DNA of 64,000 bases from JANQRZ01 sp965214485. GTDB taxonomy: Bacteria > Bacteroidota > Rhodothermia > Rhodothermales > JANQRZ01. The stretch's first letter is position 1. Every line of letters begins with the position of its first letter. The position numbers and the translations under genes are program-made. The stretch covers positions 434,001-498,000 of the forward strand of contig CBDCBW010000009.1 of assembly GCA_965214485.1 (NCBI GenBank), read 5' to 3'. The notes under the pieces are model-generated. The model searched no databases. It had not been told where the DNA came from and saw nothing but the letters and a program-made list of their open reading frames with translations. Positions 1 to 9,042 of the stretch are shown piece after piece.

Positions 1-268
1 CCGTGATGACCGACGCCCCCGCCTCGGCGAAGGCCCCGACGTAGCGCTCCGGCTCGGCGATCATCAGGTGCACGTCGAGCGGCGTAGCCGTCTCGTCGGC
101 GAGGGCTTTGAGCCCCCGCATCACCGGCACGCCGAGCGAGAGGTTCGGCACGAAGTGCCCGTCCATCACGTCGATGTGCAGCCACTCGCACCCGGCCTCG
201 ACGGCGGCGCGCGCGTCGCGCTCGAGGTGCCCGAAGTCGGCAGAGAGGATCGAGGCGGCGAGGGTCAT
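1..268 (-). CDS. rpe: Ribulose-phosphate 3-epimerase, N-terminal part (runs off the window)
   Basis: Interconverts ribulose 5-phosphate and xylulose 5-phosphate in the cytosolic pentose phosphate pathway. The reverse strand opens with ATG at 268 and reads MTLAASILSADFGHLERD, the usual start of the family. It continues with HIDVMDGHFVPNLSLG, which carries the metal-binding His and Asp of the TIM barrel, and DVHLMI, the second metal-binding strand. About 89 of the expected ~220 residues are present, ending in an ASVIT-like strand at the window edge. It lies downstream of tkt on the same strand, and transketolase uses the xylulose 5-phosphate that this enzyme makes. The assignment is secure; the gene is partial only because the window ends. 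Confidence 0.95.
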   Translation of the reverse strand, partial: MTLAASILSADFGHLERDARAAVEAGCEWLHIDVMDGHFVPNLSLGVPVMRGLKALADETATPLDVHLMIAEPERYVGAFAEAGASVIT

Positions 269-360
269 CGGCTCGTCGGTGTATCGGGAGCGGTGCGTCG
301 GAAGCGCGGAACGCGCCGGTGGAGTCGGTTCGTCGGCTTTGCTTGTGCCGAGCGCTGCCC

Positions 361-771
361 TCACCCACCGACCTCTTCTTGGGGCTCGCAGTCGCGGTAG
401 AGCGATTCGCCGTCGAGCTCGAACGAGACCCGGTCGCCGGTCAGGCGCGCGACGGCGGTGCCCGTCGTGTCGCGGTACTCCCCGTCCCCGGTGCGAACGA
501 GCCTGACCTCCAGGTCCTGCTCCTCGAGCACGACGGCGGCGGCCTCCCGGTCCGGCGAGAGCGTCACGAGCATGGTCTTGCCGCTCGGACAGGCGTAGCG
601 GACGACCGGCGTGGTGAAGGACTCGGCGTCGCCGCCGCCCTCGGGCATCGGCGGGGCCTCTCCGACCTCCTCGCCGTCGGTGACGGGGTCGTAGGTCTGG
701 TCGTCCGGGGACTCGCACGCGGCGAGGCCGAGGCCGAGGAGCAGGACGAGCAAGCGGGGGCAGTGCGTCAT
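361..771 (-). CDS. MliC-like lipoprotein
   Basis: A 136-aa secreted lipoprotein. The signal peptide has a leucine-rich core and a lipobox LAAC, with the Cys near residue 19. An acidic linker follows, then a domain from about residue 58 that begins YACPSGKTMLV and ends with a Cys in SLYRDC. A paired-Cys beta domain of this form resembles the membrane-bound lysozyme inhibitor (MliC) family, whose known members block c-type lysozyme in the periplasm. The family call rests on the Y-x-C-x-x-G opening, the closing Cys and the length; the lysozyme target is inference. It sits between tkt and rpe on the same strand, so it may be co-transcribed with them. Confidence 0.65.
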   Translation of the reverse strand: MTHCPRLLVLLLGLGLAACESPDDQTYDPVTDGEEVGEAPPMPEGGGDAESFTTPVVRYACPSGKTMLVTLSPDREAAAVVLEEQDLEVRLVRTGDGEYRDTTGTAVARLTGDRVSFELDGESLYRDCEPQEEVGG

Positions 772-813
772 GGCTTCGGGTGTTGGGTGAACGACAGGGT
801 ACGGCTCGACGAG

Positions 814-2853
814 CTACGGCTCGACGAGCGCCCGCGCCGCCTGGGCGACGGCGGCGGCGGTGAGGCCGAGGTGCGCGTAGACCTCTTCGTAGGGGGCCGA
901 CGCGCCGAAGCGCCGAAGGCCGATGACGGTGCCGTCGAGCCCGACCCACTCGTGCCAGCCGAGCGGGTTCGCCGCCTCGATCGCGACGCGGGCGCGGACG
1001 CTCGGGGGCAGGACCTCGTCGCGGTAGCCTTGGTCCTGCTCGCGGAAGAGCTCCCAGGAGGGCATCGAGACGACGCGGGCGGCGATGCCTCCGGCACCGA
1101 GCGTCCCGCGGGCTTCGAGCGCGAGGTGGACCTCGGAGCCGGTGGCGAGGAGCAGCACGTCCGGTTCGCCCTCGGCGTCCGCCAGCACGTAGGCCCCGCG
1201 CCGCGTGCCCTCGGCGGAGGCGTATTCCGAACGGTCGAGGGTGGGGACGGACTGCCGGGTGAAGGCGAAGGCCGTCGGGCCGTCGGTCCGCTCCAGCGCG
1301 AGCCGCCACGCCTCGACGGTCTCGTTCGCGTCGGCGGGGCGAAAGGTGTGAAGGTTCGGCGTCGCGCGCAGCGCGGCGAGGTGCTCGATGGGCTGGTGCG
1401 TCGGCCCGTCCTCGCCCAGCCCGACCGAGTCGTGGGTGTAGACCCAGAGGACGGGCACGTGCATCAGCGCCGACAGCCGGACGGCGGGCTTCATGTAGTC
1501 GTAGAACGTGAGGAACGTCCCGCCGAAGCCGCGGAGCCCGCCGTGGATCGTGAGGCCGTTGAGGATGGCTCCCATCCCGTGCTCGCGCACGCCGAAGCGG
1601 AGGTACCGGCCCTCGGGGGTCGAGTGCGAGAAGTTCTGCGCCTCCTTCGTCTTGGTCTTGTTCGACGGCGTCAGGTCCGCCGAGCCGCCGATGAGCGCGG
1701 GGATGCGCTCGAAGATGGCCTCCAGAACCTGGCCGCTCGCGGCGCGCGTCGCCATGCCCTTCGCGTCGGGCTCGAACGTGGGCAGCGCGTCGGCCCAGCC
1801 GTCCGGGGGCGCGGGGTGGTGCATCTCGTCCCACGTGGCGGCGAGGTCGGGGTTGGCCTCGCGCCACGCGTCCCACCGGGTCTTCCACGCGCTGTGCGCC
1901 TCGGCGCGCTCGCAGGTGGCGCGGCCCATGAACTGCTTCGCCTCGTCCGGGACGTGGAACGCCGGCTCGAGCGGGAGGCCGAGGTTCTGCTTCGTCAGCC
2001 GGATTTCCTCCTCGCCGAAGGCGTCGGAATGCGCGTCGGAGGTGCCCGCCTTGTTAGGGCTGCCGAAGCCGATCGTCGTGCGGACGTTGACGAGCGTGGG
2101 CCGGTCGAGGACGCCCTTCGCGGTGCGGAGCGCGTCGCGGACGGCGGCCTTGTCGTGGCCGTCCACGTCGCGGATCGTGTGCCAGCCGAGGGCCTCGTAG
2201 CGGGCGACGGGGTCCTCGGTGAAGGCGAGGTCGGTCGAGCCGTCGATGGTGACCTCGTTGTCGTCGTAGAGGACGATCAGCTTGCCCAGCCTGAGGTGGC
2301 CGGCGAGCGAGCACGCCTCGTTCGAGACGCCCTCCATCAGGTCGCCGTCGGAGGCGATGACCCAGGTCCAGTGATCGACGAGGGGGTGGGCGTCGGTGTT
2401 GAAGACGGCGGCGAGGTGCTTCTCGGCAATCGCCATCCCGACGGCGGTCGAGATGCCCTGCCCGAGCGGGCCGGTCGTGGTCTCAATGCCCCGGGCGAGG
2501 AAGTTTTCGGGGTGGCCGGCGGTGACGCTCCCCCACTGCCGGAAGTTCTCCAGCTCGTCCAGCGTCAGGTCCTCGTAGCCCGCGAGGTGCATCAGGCTGT
2601 AGAGCAGCATCGACCCGTGCCCGGCGGAGAGGACGAACCGGTCGCGGTCGGGCCACGCCGGGTCGGCGGGGTTGTGCCGGAGGAACTCGGTCCACAGCAC
2701 GGTGGCGGCGTCGGCCATCCCCATCGGCAGGCCGGGGTGCCCCGAGTCGGCGGCCTCGACGGCGTCGATCGAAAGCCCGCGGATGGTGTTGGCGACGAGG
2801 GTTTGGAGGCGCTCGGTTTCGGGTTCGGCGGGGGCGACGGAGGGTTCGGCCAT
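814..2853 (-). CDS. tkt: Transketolase
   Basis: Thiamine-diphosphate enzyme that moves two-carbon units between sugar phosphates in the non-oxidative pentose phosphate pathway. From the ATG at 2853 the protein is 679 aa, normal for the family. A longer frame to 3054 exists, but its extra 67 residues read through the dispersed repeat at 2921-3052 and look non-coding. Visible motifs are DSGHPGLPMG near the N-terminus, SDGDLMEGVSNEA of the ThDP/metal-binding domain, RFGVREHGMGA with the catalytic Glu of the pyrimidine domain, and a C-terminal domain starting near DVLLLATGSEV. rpe and the MliC-like gene lie downstream. All key motifs are intact. Confidence 0.97.
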   Translation of the reverse strand: MAEPSVAPAEPETERLQTLVANTIRGLSIDAVEAADSGHPGLPMGMADAATVLWTEFLRHNPADPAWPDRDRFVLSAGHGSMLLYSLMHLAGYEDLTLDELENFRQWGSVTAGHPENFLARGIETTTGPLGQGISTAVGMAIAEKHLAAVFNTDAHPLVDHWTWVIASDGDLMEGVSNEACSLAGHLRLGKLIVLYDDNEVTIDGSTDLAFTEDPVARYEALGWHTIRDVDGHDKAAVRDALRTAKGVLDRPTLVNVRTTIGFGSPNKAGTSDAHSDAFGEEEIRLTKQNLGLPLEPAFHVPDEAKQFMGRATCERAEAHSAWKTRWDAWREANPDLAATWDEMHHPAPPDGWADALPTFEPDAKGMATRAASGQVLEAIFERIPALIGGSADLTPSNKTKTKEAQNFSHSTPEGRYLRFGVREHGMGAILNGLTIHGGLRGFGGTFLTFYDYMKPAVRLSALMHVPVLWVYTHDSVGLGEDGPTHQPIEHLAALRATPNLHTFRPADANETVEAWRLALERTDGPTAFAFTRQSVPTLDRSEYASAEGTRRGAYVLADAEGEPDVLLLATGSEVHLALEARGTLGAGGIAARVVSMPSWELFREQDQGYRDEVLPPSVRARVAIEAANPLGWHEWVGLDGTVIGLRRFGASAPYEEVYAHLGLTAAAVAQAARALVEP

Positions 2854-2920
2854 GGCAGGCGGAGACAGGGTGAGGGGACGGGGGAAGTTAACGCGCGGCG
2901 TGCCTTCTGGTTGTAAACCC

Positions 2921-3052
2921 ACCGTCACGCTTGCGGTCGCTCTGCTCCCAGCTACGCGTGACTGTCCCCCTCGATGAGGGGGACAGCTTTGGGAGTGCCT
3001 GAGGGCGTAGGGACGCGTCCCGTAGCCCGATGTGCTCCCGAAGCGGGGGGTC
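2921..3052. repeat. Dispersed palindromic repeat, copy A
   Basis: A roughly 130-bp intergenic element between nuoH and tkt. It has a perfect 11-bp inverted repeat (CTGTCCCCCTC, loop GAT, GAGGGGGACAG at 2962-2986), a CGCTTGCGGTC block on its left and a terminal GGGGGGTC on its right. Related copies lie at 36381-36507, 62914-63044 (inverted) and, more diverged, 56408-56481. The central hairpin could act as a terminator, but there is no T-run. Recurrence between unrelated genes suggests a REP- or MITE-like element. Confidence 0.75.
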
Positions 3053-3096
3053 ACCCGGCGAAGGGGATCACCCGTCGCAGGGGATCACCCGGCGAA
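3046..3096. repeat. 17-bp tandem repeat, three copies
   Basis: Three consecutive units of the form GGGG(A/G)TCACCCGGCGAA at 3046, 3063 and 3080. The third unit contains the nuoH stop codon and the codons for its last residues (FFAG), so the repeat appears to have grown from the 3' end of that gene into the dispersed element. Confidence 0.75.
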
Positions 3097-4137
3097 GAAC
3101 GTGTGCCAGAGCGCGACCAGGCCCGCGATCACGACGATGTTGGCAATCGAGATCGGGAGGAGGTACTTCCAGCCGATCGTCATGAGCTGGTTGTACTTGA
3201 AGCGCGGCAGCGTCCACCGGACCCAGATGAAGACGAACGCCATCGCCGCCGCCTTGAGGGTGAAGAAGATCACCTGCAAGACGGTCAGCAACACGCCGTC
3301 CAGGCCGAGGAGATCCTGGAACGGGACGAGGTAGCCGCCGAAGAACAGCGTCGAGATCACCATGCTCGCGATGAACATGTTGACGTACTCGGCGAGGAAG
3401 AACATCCCGAACTTCATCCCCGAGTACTCGGTGTGGTAGCCGCCGACGAGCTCCTGCTCGGCCTCGGGCAGGTCGAACGGCGCGCGGTTGGTCTCGGCGA
3501 AGGCGGCGATCGTGAAGACGATGAACCCGACCGGGTTGCGGAAGACGTTCCAGCCGAGTACGCTCCCGAGGTGGTTCTGGCTTTCGACGATGGCCGTCAG
3601 GTTCAGCGACGCGCTCATCAGGATCACCGAGATCACCGCTGCCCCCATCGCCAGCTCGTACGAGATCATCTGCGCCGACGACCGGAGCCCGCCGAGGAGC
3701 GAGTACTTCGAGTTCGACGACCACCCCGCCAGCGTCACGCCGTAGACCGAGAGCGAGGTGAGCGCGAGGATCACCAGGATGCCCATCCCCACGTCGGCGA
3801 TCACGAGGGGGTCACCGTCTGGCGTAGTCGCGAACGGGATCACGCTCGCCGTCGTCATCGCGATCACCACCATCAGCGTCGGCGCGAACGAGTGCAGGAA
3901 CCGGTTGGCCGCGGTCGGGACGATGTCTTCTTTGAGGATGAGCTTGACCACGTCCGCGAACGGCGTCAGGATGCCCGCCGGGCCGACCCGGTTCGGGCCG
4001 CTCCGCTCCTGGATGTACGCCGCGACTTTGCGCTCGGCGTAGACCAGCGCCGAGGCCGAGAGCAGCAGCACGTTGAGGAGCAGGAAGATGACGAGCGGGA
4101 GGTCGATGACCTCCCAGACGCCCGCGATGGTTGCCAT
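3085..4137 (-). CDS. nuoH: NADH-quinone oxidoreductase subunit H
   Basis: Membrane subunit of respiratory complex I that helps form the quinone chamber and the first proton path. The 350-aa protein has about eight hydrophobic helices. It shows the family signatures AERKVAAYIQERSGPNRVGP in the first cytoplasmic loop and AETNRAPFDLPEAEQELVGG with a following EYSGMKF segment, regions rich in the conserved charged residues of the quinone site. The ATG start at 4137 is the natural one. nuoG is just upstream, separated by a palindromic repeat. nuoI, which usually follows, is absent: the next gene is tkt. Confidence 0.97.
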   Translation of the reverse strand: MATIAGVWEVIDLPLVIFLLLNVLLLSASALVYAERKVAAYIQERSGPNRVGPAGILTPFADVVKLILKEDIVPTAANRFLHSFAPTLMVVIAMTTASVIPFATTPDGDPLVIADVGMGILVILALTSLSVYGVTLAGWSSNSKYSLLGGLRSSAQMISYELAMGAAVISVILMSASLNLTAIVESQNHLGSVLGWNVFRNPVGFIVFTIAAFAETNRAPFDLPEAEQELVGGYHTEYSGMKFGMFFLAEYVNMFIASMVISTLFFGGYLVPFQDLLGLDGVLLTVLQVIFFTLKAAAMAFVFIWVRWTLPRFKYNQLMTIGWKYLLPISIANIVVIAGLVALWHTFFAG

Positions 4138-4154
4138 GAGGGTGGGGGTGGGCG

Positions 4155-4183
4155 GTAGGGGCGGGTTTAAAACCCGCCCCTAC
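4155..4183. repeat. Intergenic palindrome between nuoG and nuoH
   Basis: Near-perfect palindrome with 14-bp arms reading GTAGGGGCGGGTTT and its complement around one central A. Similar elements lie at 5971-6000 and 11069-11123 in the same operon. It could form an mRNA hairpin and modulate expression between subunits; no T-run follows it. Confidence 0.8.
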
Positions 4184-4197
4184 GTCATGTCAAACGG

Positions 4198-5946
4198 TTA
4201 AACGGCTTCGCCGACGTCTTCGAGCGGGACGCCGGTGAAGCCCATCGCCGGGTGGGTGGCCCCGGCGAAGGCGTCGGTTTGGGCGAGGTGGTCCATGATG
4301 GACGCCGGGCCGTCCCACCGCATCTTGCGCCCGAGGCGCTCGGCGATTTCGGGGAGCGCAGCCCAGCCGGGCTGGCAGTCGATCTTGTTGCTCTCGTCGT
4401 GCCAGCGGTCGAACGGCGTGCCCTGCCGGTCGAGGCGGCTGAGGCCCATCTCCATCATGAGCGGGCGGTGGACGCCGCGGATCGCCTTCGCCGGGCGGAG
4501 CCGCTGCGCCCGCCCGTCTTCGTTGACGAAGGTGCCGATCGTCTCGACCGCCGTCGCCGCCGGGAGCGCGACGTTCGCGAACGGCAGCGTCTGGCACTGG
4601 GTGTGGGTGTGGTGCAGGATGATCTGCACCCCGTCGAGGTCGGCTTCGCTCAAGACGCCCATCCCGACCGGATCGTCCTGCAAGACGTAGAGCACCTTGA
4701 CTTCGCCACCGGCGAGGCGCGACCTCAGCAAATCAGCATCGACCTCCTGCATCCCGAGGCGCTGGCAGCCCTGGGCGTTCGGCGCGCGGTCGTCGCTCAC
4801 GAGCCAGCCGTCGCCCGAGCCGGGCGCGACGTGCGAGAGGACCTGCGGCGCGGGTGCCCCGAGGTGCTCGGCGAGCTGCATCAGCAGGTAGTTGTCCTCG
4901 ACGGTGGCGAAGGCCGAGCCGAGGAAGAAGGTCTCGCTGCCGTGGCCCTTCAGCAGGAACGCCGCCGCGTCGTAGGCCTGCTCCCACGTCGCCGGACCTC
5001 GGCCGCCCCCCGCCTTCGCGGGGGCAGGCTTGCGGAAGAGGAGCTGCGGGCCGAGCGGCCGGTTCTCGTTGAAGGTGGTGTAGACCAGCCGCGCCGCATC
5101 CGGCATCCAGTACTCGTTGACCTCGAGGTTCTGACGCGGAGTGATGCGGAGAATCTCGTTGTCCTTGACCCAGTAGTCGACGTTGATGCCCTTCGCGCCG
5201 AAGGTCGAGAGGCTCGGCGTCTTGGACATCTCCCAGACGCGGGCGCGGAAGCGGAAGTAGTCCTCGGTCAGCGCGCCGACCGGGCAGAGGTCGCAGACGT
5301 TCATCGAGTACGGATCGTCGAACGTCACGCCGGGCGCGGTGATCGGGTAGTTCTTGTCGCCCCGGTTGTGGATCGAGAGCTGGTGCGTCTCGGTGATCTC
5401 GCTCGTGAAGCGGGTGCAGCGCGTGCAGTTGATGCAGCGCTCGGCGTCGAGGACGACGTGGGGCCCGAGCTGGACGCGCTTCGGTTTGTGGACTTTTTCG
5501 AACTCGAAGCGCGAGCCCTCGGGGCCGAACTTGTAGGCCTGGTTCTGGAGCGGGCAGTGCCCGGCCTGGTCGCAGATCGGGCAGTCGAGCGGGTGGTTGA
5601 TGAGGAGCAGCTCGAGGTTGTCCACCTGCCCGGCCTCCACGGCGTCGTCCGAGCGCTGGGTGTGGACCACCATCCCGTCGGTGAGGCTGATGGCGCAGCT
5701 CGGCTGGAGCTTGGGCATGAAGCTGATGACCGGGCTGCCGTCCTCGTTCGTCTCGACCTCGCCCGTCTGCCGGTTCCGCGCGGGCGTCCCGATCTTGACG
5801 AGGCACTGCCGGCAGTTGGCCGGGACGCTCATCGCCGGGTGGTAGCAGAAGTGCGGCACCTCGATCCCGACGTCCGAGCAGAACTGCAGGAGGGTGTCGC
5901 CGTCCTCGAACTCGTAGGGCTGGTGGTCAATCGTAACAGTGGGCAT
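4198..5946 (-). CDS. nuoG: NADH-quinone oxidoreductase subunit G (short form)
   Basis: Iron-sulfur subunit of the complex I peripheral arm that passes electrons from NuoF/E toward quinone. From the ATG at 5946 (MPTVTIDHQ) it is 582 aa. The N-terminal 2Fe-2S domain has Cys in HFCYHPAMSVPANCRQC. The His-ligated cluster is HPLDCPICDQAGHC, and a 4Fe-4S site is CINCTRCTRF with CDLCPVGAL. The C-terminal molybdopterin-like domain is short compared with the ~700-900 residues of many NuoG proteins. Near residue 310 the segment APAKAGGGRG is encoded by a palindrome (5004-5025) and looks like an in-frame repeat insertion. The longer frame to 6114 reads into the upstream gene and palindrome and was not used. 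Confidence 0.95.
   Translation of the reverse strand: MPTVTIDHQPYEFEDGDTLLQFCSDVGIEVPHFCYHPAMSVPANCRQCLVKIGTPARNRQTGEVETNEDGSPVISFMPKLQPSCAISLTDGMVVHTQRSDDAVEAGQVDNLELLLINHPLDCPICDQAGHCPLQNQAYKFGPEGSRFEFEKVHKPKRVQLGPHVVLDAERCINCTRCTRFTSEITETHQLSIHNRGDKNYPITAPGVTFDDPYSMNVCDLCPVGALTEDYFRFRARVWEMSKTPSLSTFGAKGINVDYWVKDNEILRITPRQNLEVNEYWMPDAARLVYTTFNENRPLGPQLLFRKPAPAKAGGGRGPATWEQAYDAAAFLLKGHGSETFFLGSAFATVEDNYLLMQLAEHLGAPAPQVLSHVAPGSGDGWLVSDDRAPNAQGCQRLGMQEVDADLLRSRLAGGEVKVLYVLQDDPVGMGVLSEADLDGVQIILHHTHTQCQTLPFANVALPAATAVETIGTFVNEDGRAQRLRPAKAIRGVHRPLMMEMGLSRLDRQGTPFDRWHDESNKIDCQPGWAALPEIAERLGRKMRWDGPASIMDHLAQTDAFAGATHPAMGFTGVPLEDVGEAV
5004..5025. repeat. REP-like palindrome inside nuoG
   Basis: CCCCCGC-CTTC-GCGGGGG stem-loop within the coding sequence, in frame. 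It resembles the core of the inverted repeats that flank the GIY-YIG gene near 61.5 kb. Confidence 0.6.
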
Positions 5947-5970
5947 CTTCCGATGGGGGATGATGGTGGC

Positions 5971-6000
5971 CGTAGGGGTTGGAGTAACCGAACCCCTACG
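5971..6000. repeat. Intergenic palindrome between DUF4920 gene and nuoG
   Basis: Perfect 10-bp arms CGTAGGGGTT and AACCCCTACG around a 10-bp spacer. The stop codon of the DUF4920 gene (5996-5998) lies inside the distal arm. Related in its outer bases (GTAGGGG/CCCCTAC) to the elements at 4155 and 11069. Confidence 0.75.
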
Positions 6001-6556
6001 ATTGGACGGCGGGGGACGCGTCGGGCGTTCGGACGAGCGCGCCGCGCGCCGTGACGACGACGGTCGGCTCGGGCGCGGTGATGGCGTCGATCTCGGCCTG
6101 TGGGCGGCCCTCATCCTGGGCGAGGTGGCGGAGCGTCTCGACGCTCGTCGTGTCCACGCTGACGGTGCCTTCGATGACGGCCTCGCTGATGGGGAGGTCG
6201 GTGGGGAAGGTGAAGGCGTAGCCGCCCTCGGCGTCGCGGGGGACCTCGACGCGGACCGGGGTGGCCGTCGGGTTGTCGAGCGTCAGCCAGCAGCCCTTGT
6301 TCCGGCAGACCTGGGCAATCGTCCCCTCGACGCGGACGACGGTGCCGTCGTAGGCCGAAGGGTCGGCGGTGAGCGACGCGGGAGTAAGCGCGACGAGGTC
6401 GTCCCCCATCGCCGGTGCCTCGCCGTAGCTCGTGAACTCGGCGTGGGCTGCAACGGCCGGCTCGTCGGGGCCGGCATCGTAGACGTCGTCGGGCTCACCG
6501 GTGCAGCCCGCCAGCAGCAGGACAGCGGCGAGAGCGAAAGAAAGGAGATCGTTCAT
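5996..6556 (-). CDS. DUF4920-type lipoprotein inside the nuo operon
   Basis: 186-aa predicted lipoprotein. It has a short signal peptide with lipobox LAGC (Cys near residue 18) and then a domain from about residue 42. The domain contains FTSYGEAP, DGTVVRVEGTIAQVCRNKGCWLTL and a beta-rich tail. The pattern of a Gly-Glu opening plus V-x-x-VC-x-x-x-GCW matches DUF4920 proteins of Bacteroidota, whose function is unknown; the two Cys (VC, GCW) could bind a metal or form a disulfide. It lies between nuoF and nuoG on the same strand, so it is probably co-transcribed with complex I although it is not a known subunit. Confidence 0.75.
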   Translation of the reverse strand: MNDLLSFALAAVLLLAGCTGEPDDVYDAGPDEPAVAAHAEFTSYGEAPAMGDDLVALTPASLTADPSAYDGTVVRVEGTIAQVCRNKGCWLTLDNPTATPVRVEVPRDAEGGYAFTFPTDLPISEAVIEGTVSVDTTSVETLRHLAQDEGRPQAEIDAITAPEPTVVVTARGALVRTPDASPAVQS

Positions 6557-6618
6557 AAGTTTCAGAGGGAGGGGCGACCAGCCGGCCGCCCCTCCTCGAG
6601 TGGTTTTCGGGACGGGAG

Positions 6619-6822
6619 CTACTTCTTGCGCTTCTGGTCGCCGCGGTCGCCCTGGCCGGACGGCACGGTGGTCTTCGCCTTCTTCTTCACGTCCTGGCGC
6701 AGCGACTTCGTCACGTCGTCGCTCTCGGTGAACTTGCCGTCCTCGTCGCGGCGGACGTAGCGCTTGTCGCCCTCGTGGGGCTCGATGAGTTCGCGCTTGG
6801 AGCTGGATTTCTTGTCAGCCAT
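6619..6822 (-). CDS. Small basic conserved hypothetical protein (67 aa)
   Basis: A highly charged 67-residue protein beginning MADKKSSSKRELIEPHEGDK, with a core KRYVRRDEDGKFTESDDV and a Lys/Arg-rich tail. It has no signal peptide or membrane segment. Short cytosolic proteins with the KRYVRRDE-G-F core are found in many bacteria, but I know of no function. It lies between nuoF and the DUF4920 gene on the same strand, a second non-subunit gene within the nuo cluster. The codon use matches its neighbours and the ATG is clear, so it is likely real. Confidence 0.7.
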   Translation of the reverse strand: MADKKSSSKRELIEPHEGDKRYVRRDEDGKFTESDDVTKSLRQDVKKKAKTTVPSGQGDRGDQKRKK

Positions 6823-6882
6823 GGGGACTACCTCTCGTTGGGTTGGGGATGGAGAAGGACACCAGCCAGGGTGCCCTCGGGT

Positions 6883-8253
<1,371 letters not shown>

Positions 8254-8264
8254 CAGAGGAGTGC

Positions 8265-9041
8265 TTAGAAAAAGAGGTCGGCGACGGGGATGGCGGCGTC
8301 GGGTGCGGCGAGCGGCGCGAGCGTGTCGCCGGGGCGGAGCGTGGTTTTGCTGGCGTAGATGTAGTCCTCCATCGGCTCCCGGTATACTTCCACCCACCGC
8401 TTCTCCACGTTCACGATCCAGTATTCCGGGATGCCTGCCGCCGCGTAGAGCGGTAGCTTGAACTCAAAGTCGGTTTTGTACGAGGTGACAGCCACCTCGA
8501 CGAAAAGCACAGCTTCTGAGGGGTGTTGATCGACGTAGTCGGTGAAGTGACCGGGCACGACCGACACGTCCGGCTCCGGCGTCGCTCCGCCCTCGATGCG
8601 AAACGGTCCCTGTACGCGGACATCGAAGCCGTCCTCTTCCCCGAAGGCGGCGAGGAGTGCGTCCTCGACCAACCGCATCGTCGTAAAGTGCTTGCTCCCT
8701 TGAGGGCTCATCTCGTAAACCGTTCCGTACAACAACTCGGCGTGGGTGTCGGGGGGGAAAATACCGGCGTCCACGAGCCGCTCATACTCGGCGACGGTCC
8801 AGCGGTATTCCCACACGCCAGCGGTCCGCTCCTCGGGCGGGATCGAATGCCGCTCGCCGCGCACGTCCTGCTCCAGGATCATCCCGCTGATCAACTCGAC
8901 GCGGGTCCCCGGCTCGAAGACGTTCATCTCGCCCATTCGCTGGTACTGCTCCACGGTCCAGCGGTACGGCCGGGCGTCCGACCCCGGCGGCGGGGCCGGG
9001 GCACGCTGCAGCGCGGGCGGAGGCGGAGCGATAAAGGACAC
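8265..9041 (-). CDS. Uma2 (DUF820) family putative endonuclease inside the nuo operon
   Basis: 258-aa protein of the Uma2 family (PD-(D/E)XK nuclease fold, function mostly unknown). Catalytic-core motifs are EPDVSVV (Asp), LFVEVAV (Glu), KLPLYAAAGIPEYWIV (Lys plus the family hallmark PEYW). The N-terminus is unusual: a RWTVEQYQRM...RVELISGMI segment near residue 27 is repeated as RWTVAEYERL...HAELLYGTV near residue 79, so it seems to carry a partial duplication of the family's opening module. The GTG start at 9041 lies one base after the nuoE stop and the gene ends 11 bp before nuoF, implying translational coupling. Uma2 genes are abundant and mobile-looking in cyanobacteria and some other phyla; placement inside nuo is odd. 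Confidence 0.88.
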   Translation of the reverse strand: MSFIAPPPPALQRAPAPPPGSDARPYRWTVEQYQRMGEMNVFEPGTRVELISGMILEQDVRGERHSIPPEERTAGVWEYRWTVAEYERLVDAGIFPPDTHAELLYGTVYEMSPQGSKHFTTMRLVEDALLAAFGEEDGFDVRVQGPFRIEGGATPEPDVSVVPGHFTDYVDQHPSEAVLFVEVAVTSYKTDFEFKLPLYAAAGIPEYWIVNVEKRWVEVYREPMEDYIYASKTTLRPGDTLAPLAAPDAAIPVADLFF

Positions 9042-9042
9042 G

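Noticed and set aside
319..2916. 865-aa plus-strand frame across transketolase
   Set aside because: Shadow of tkt, which has all family motifs on the minus strand.
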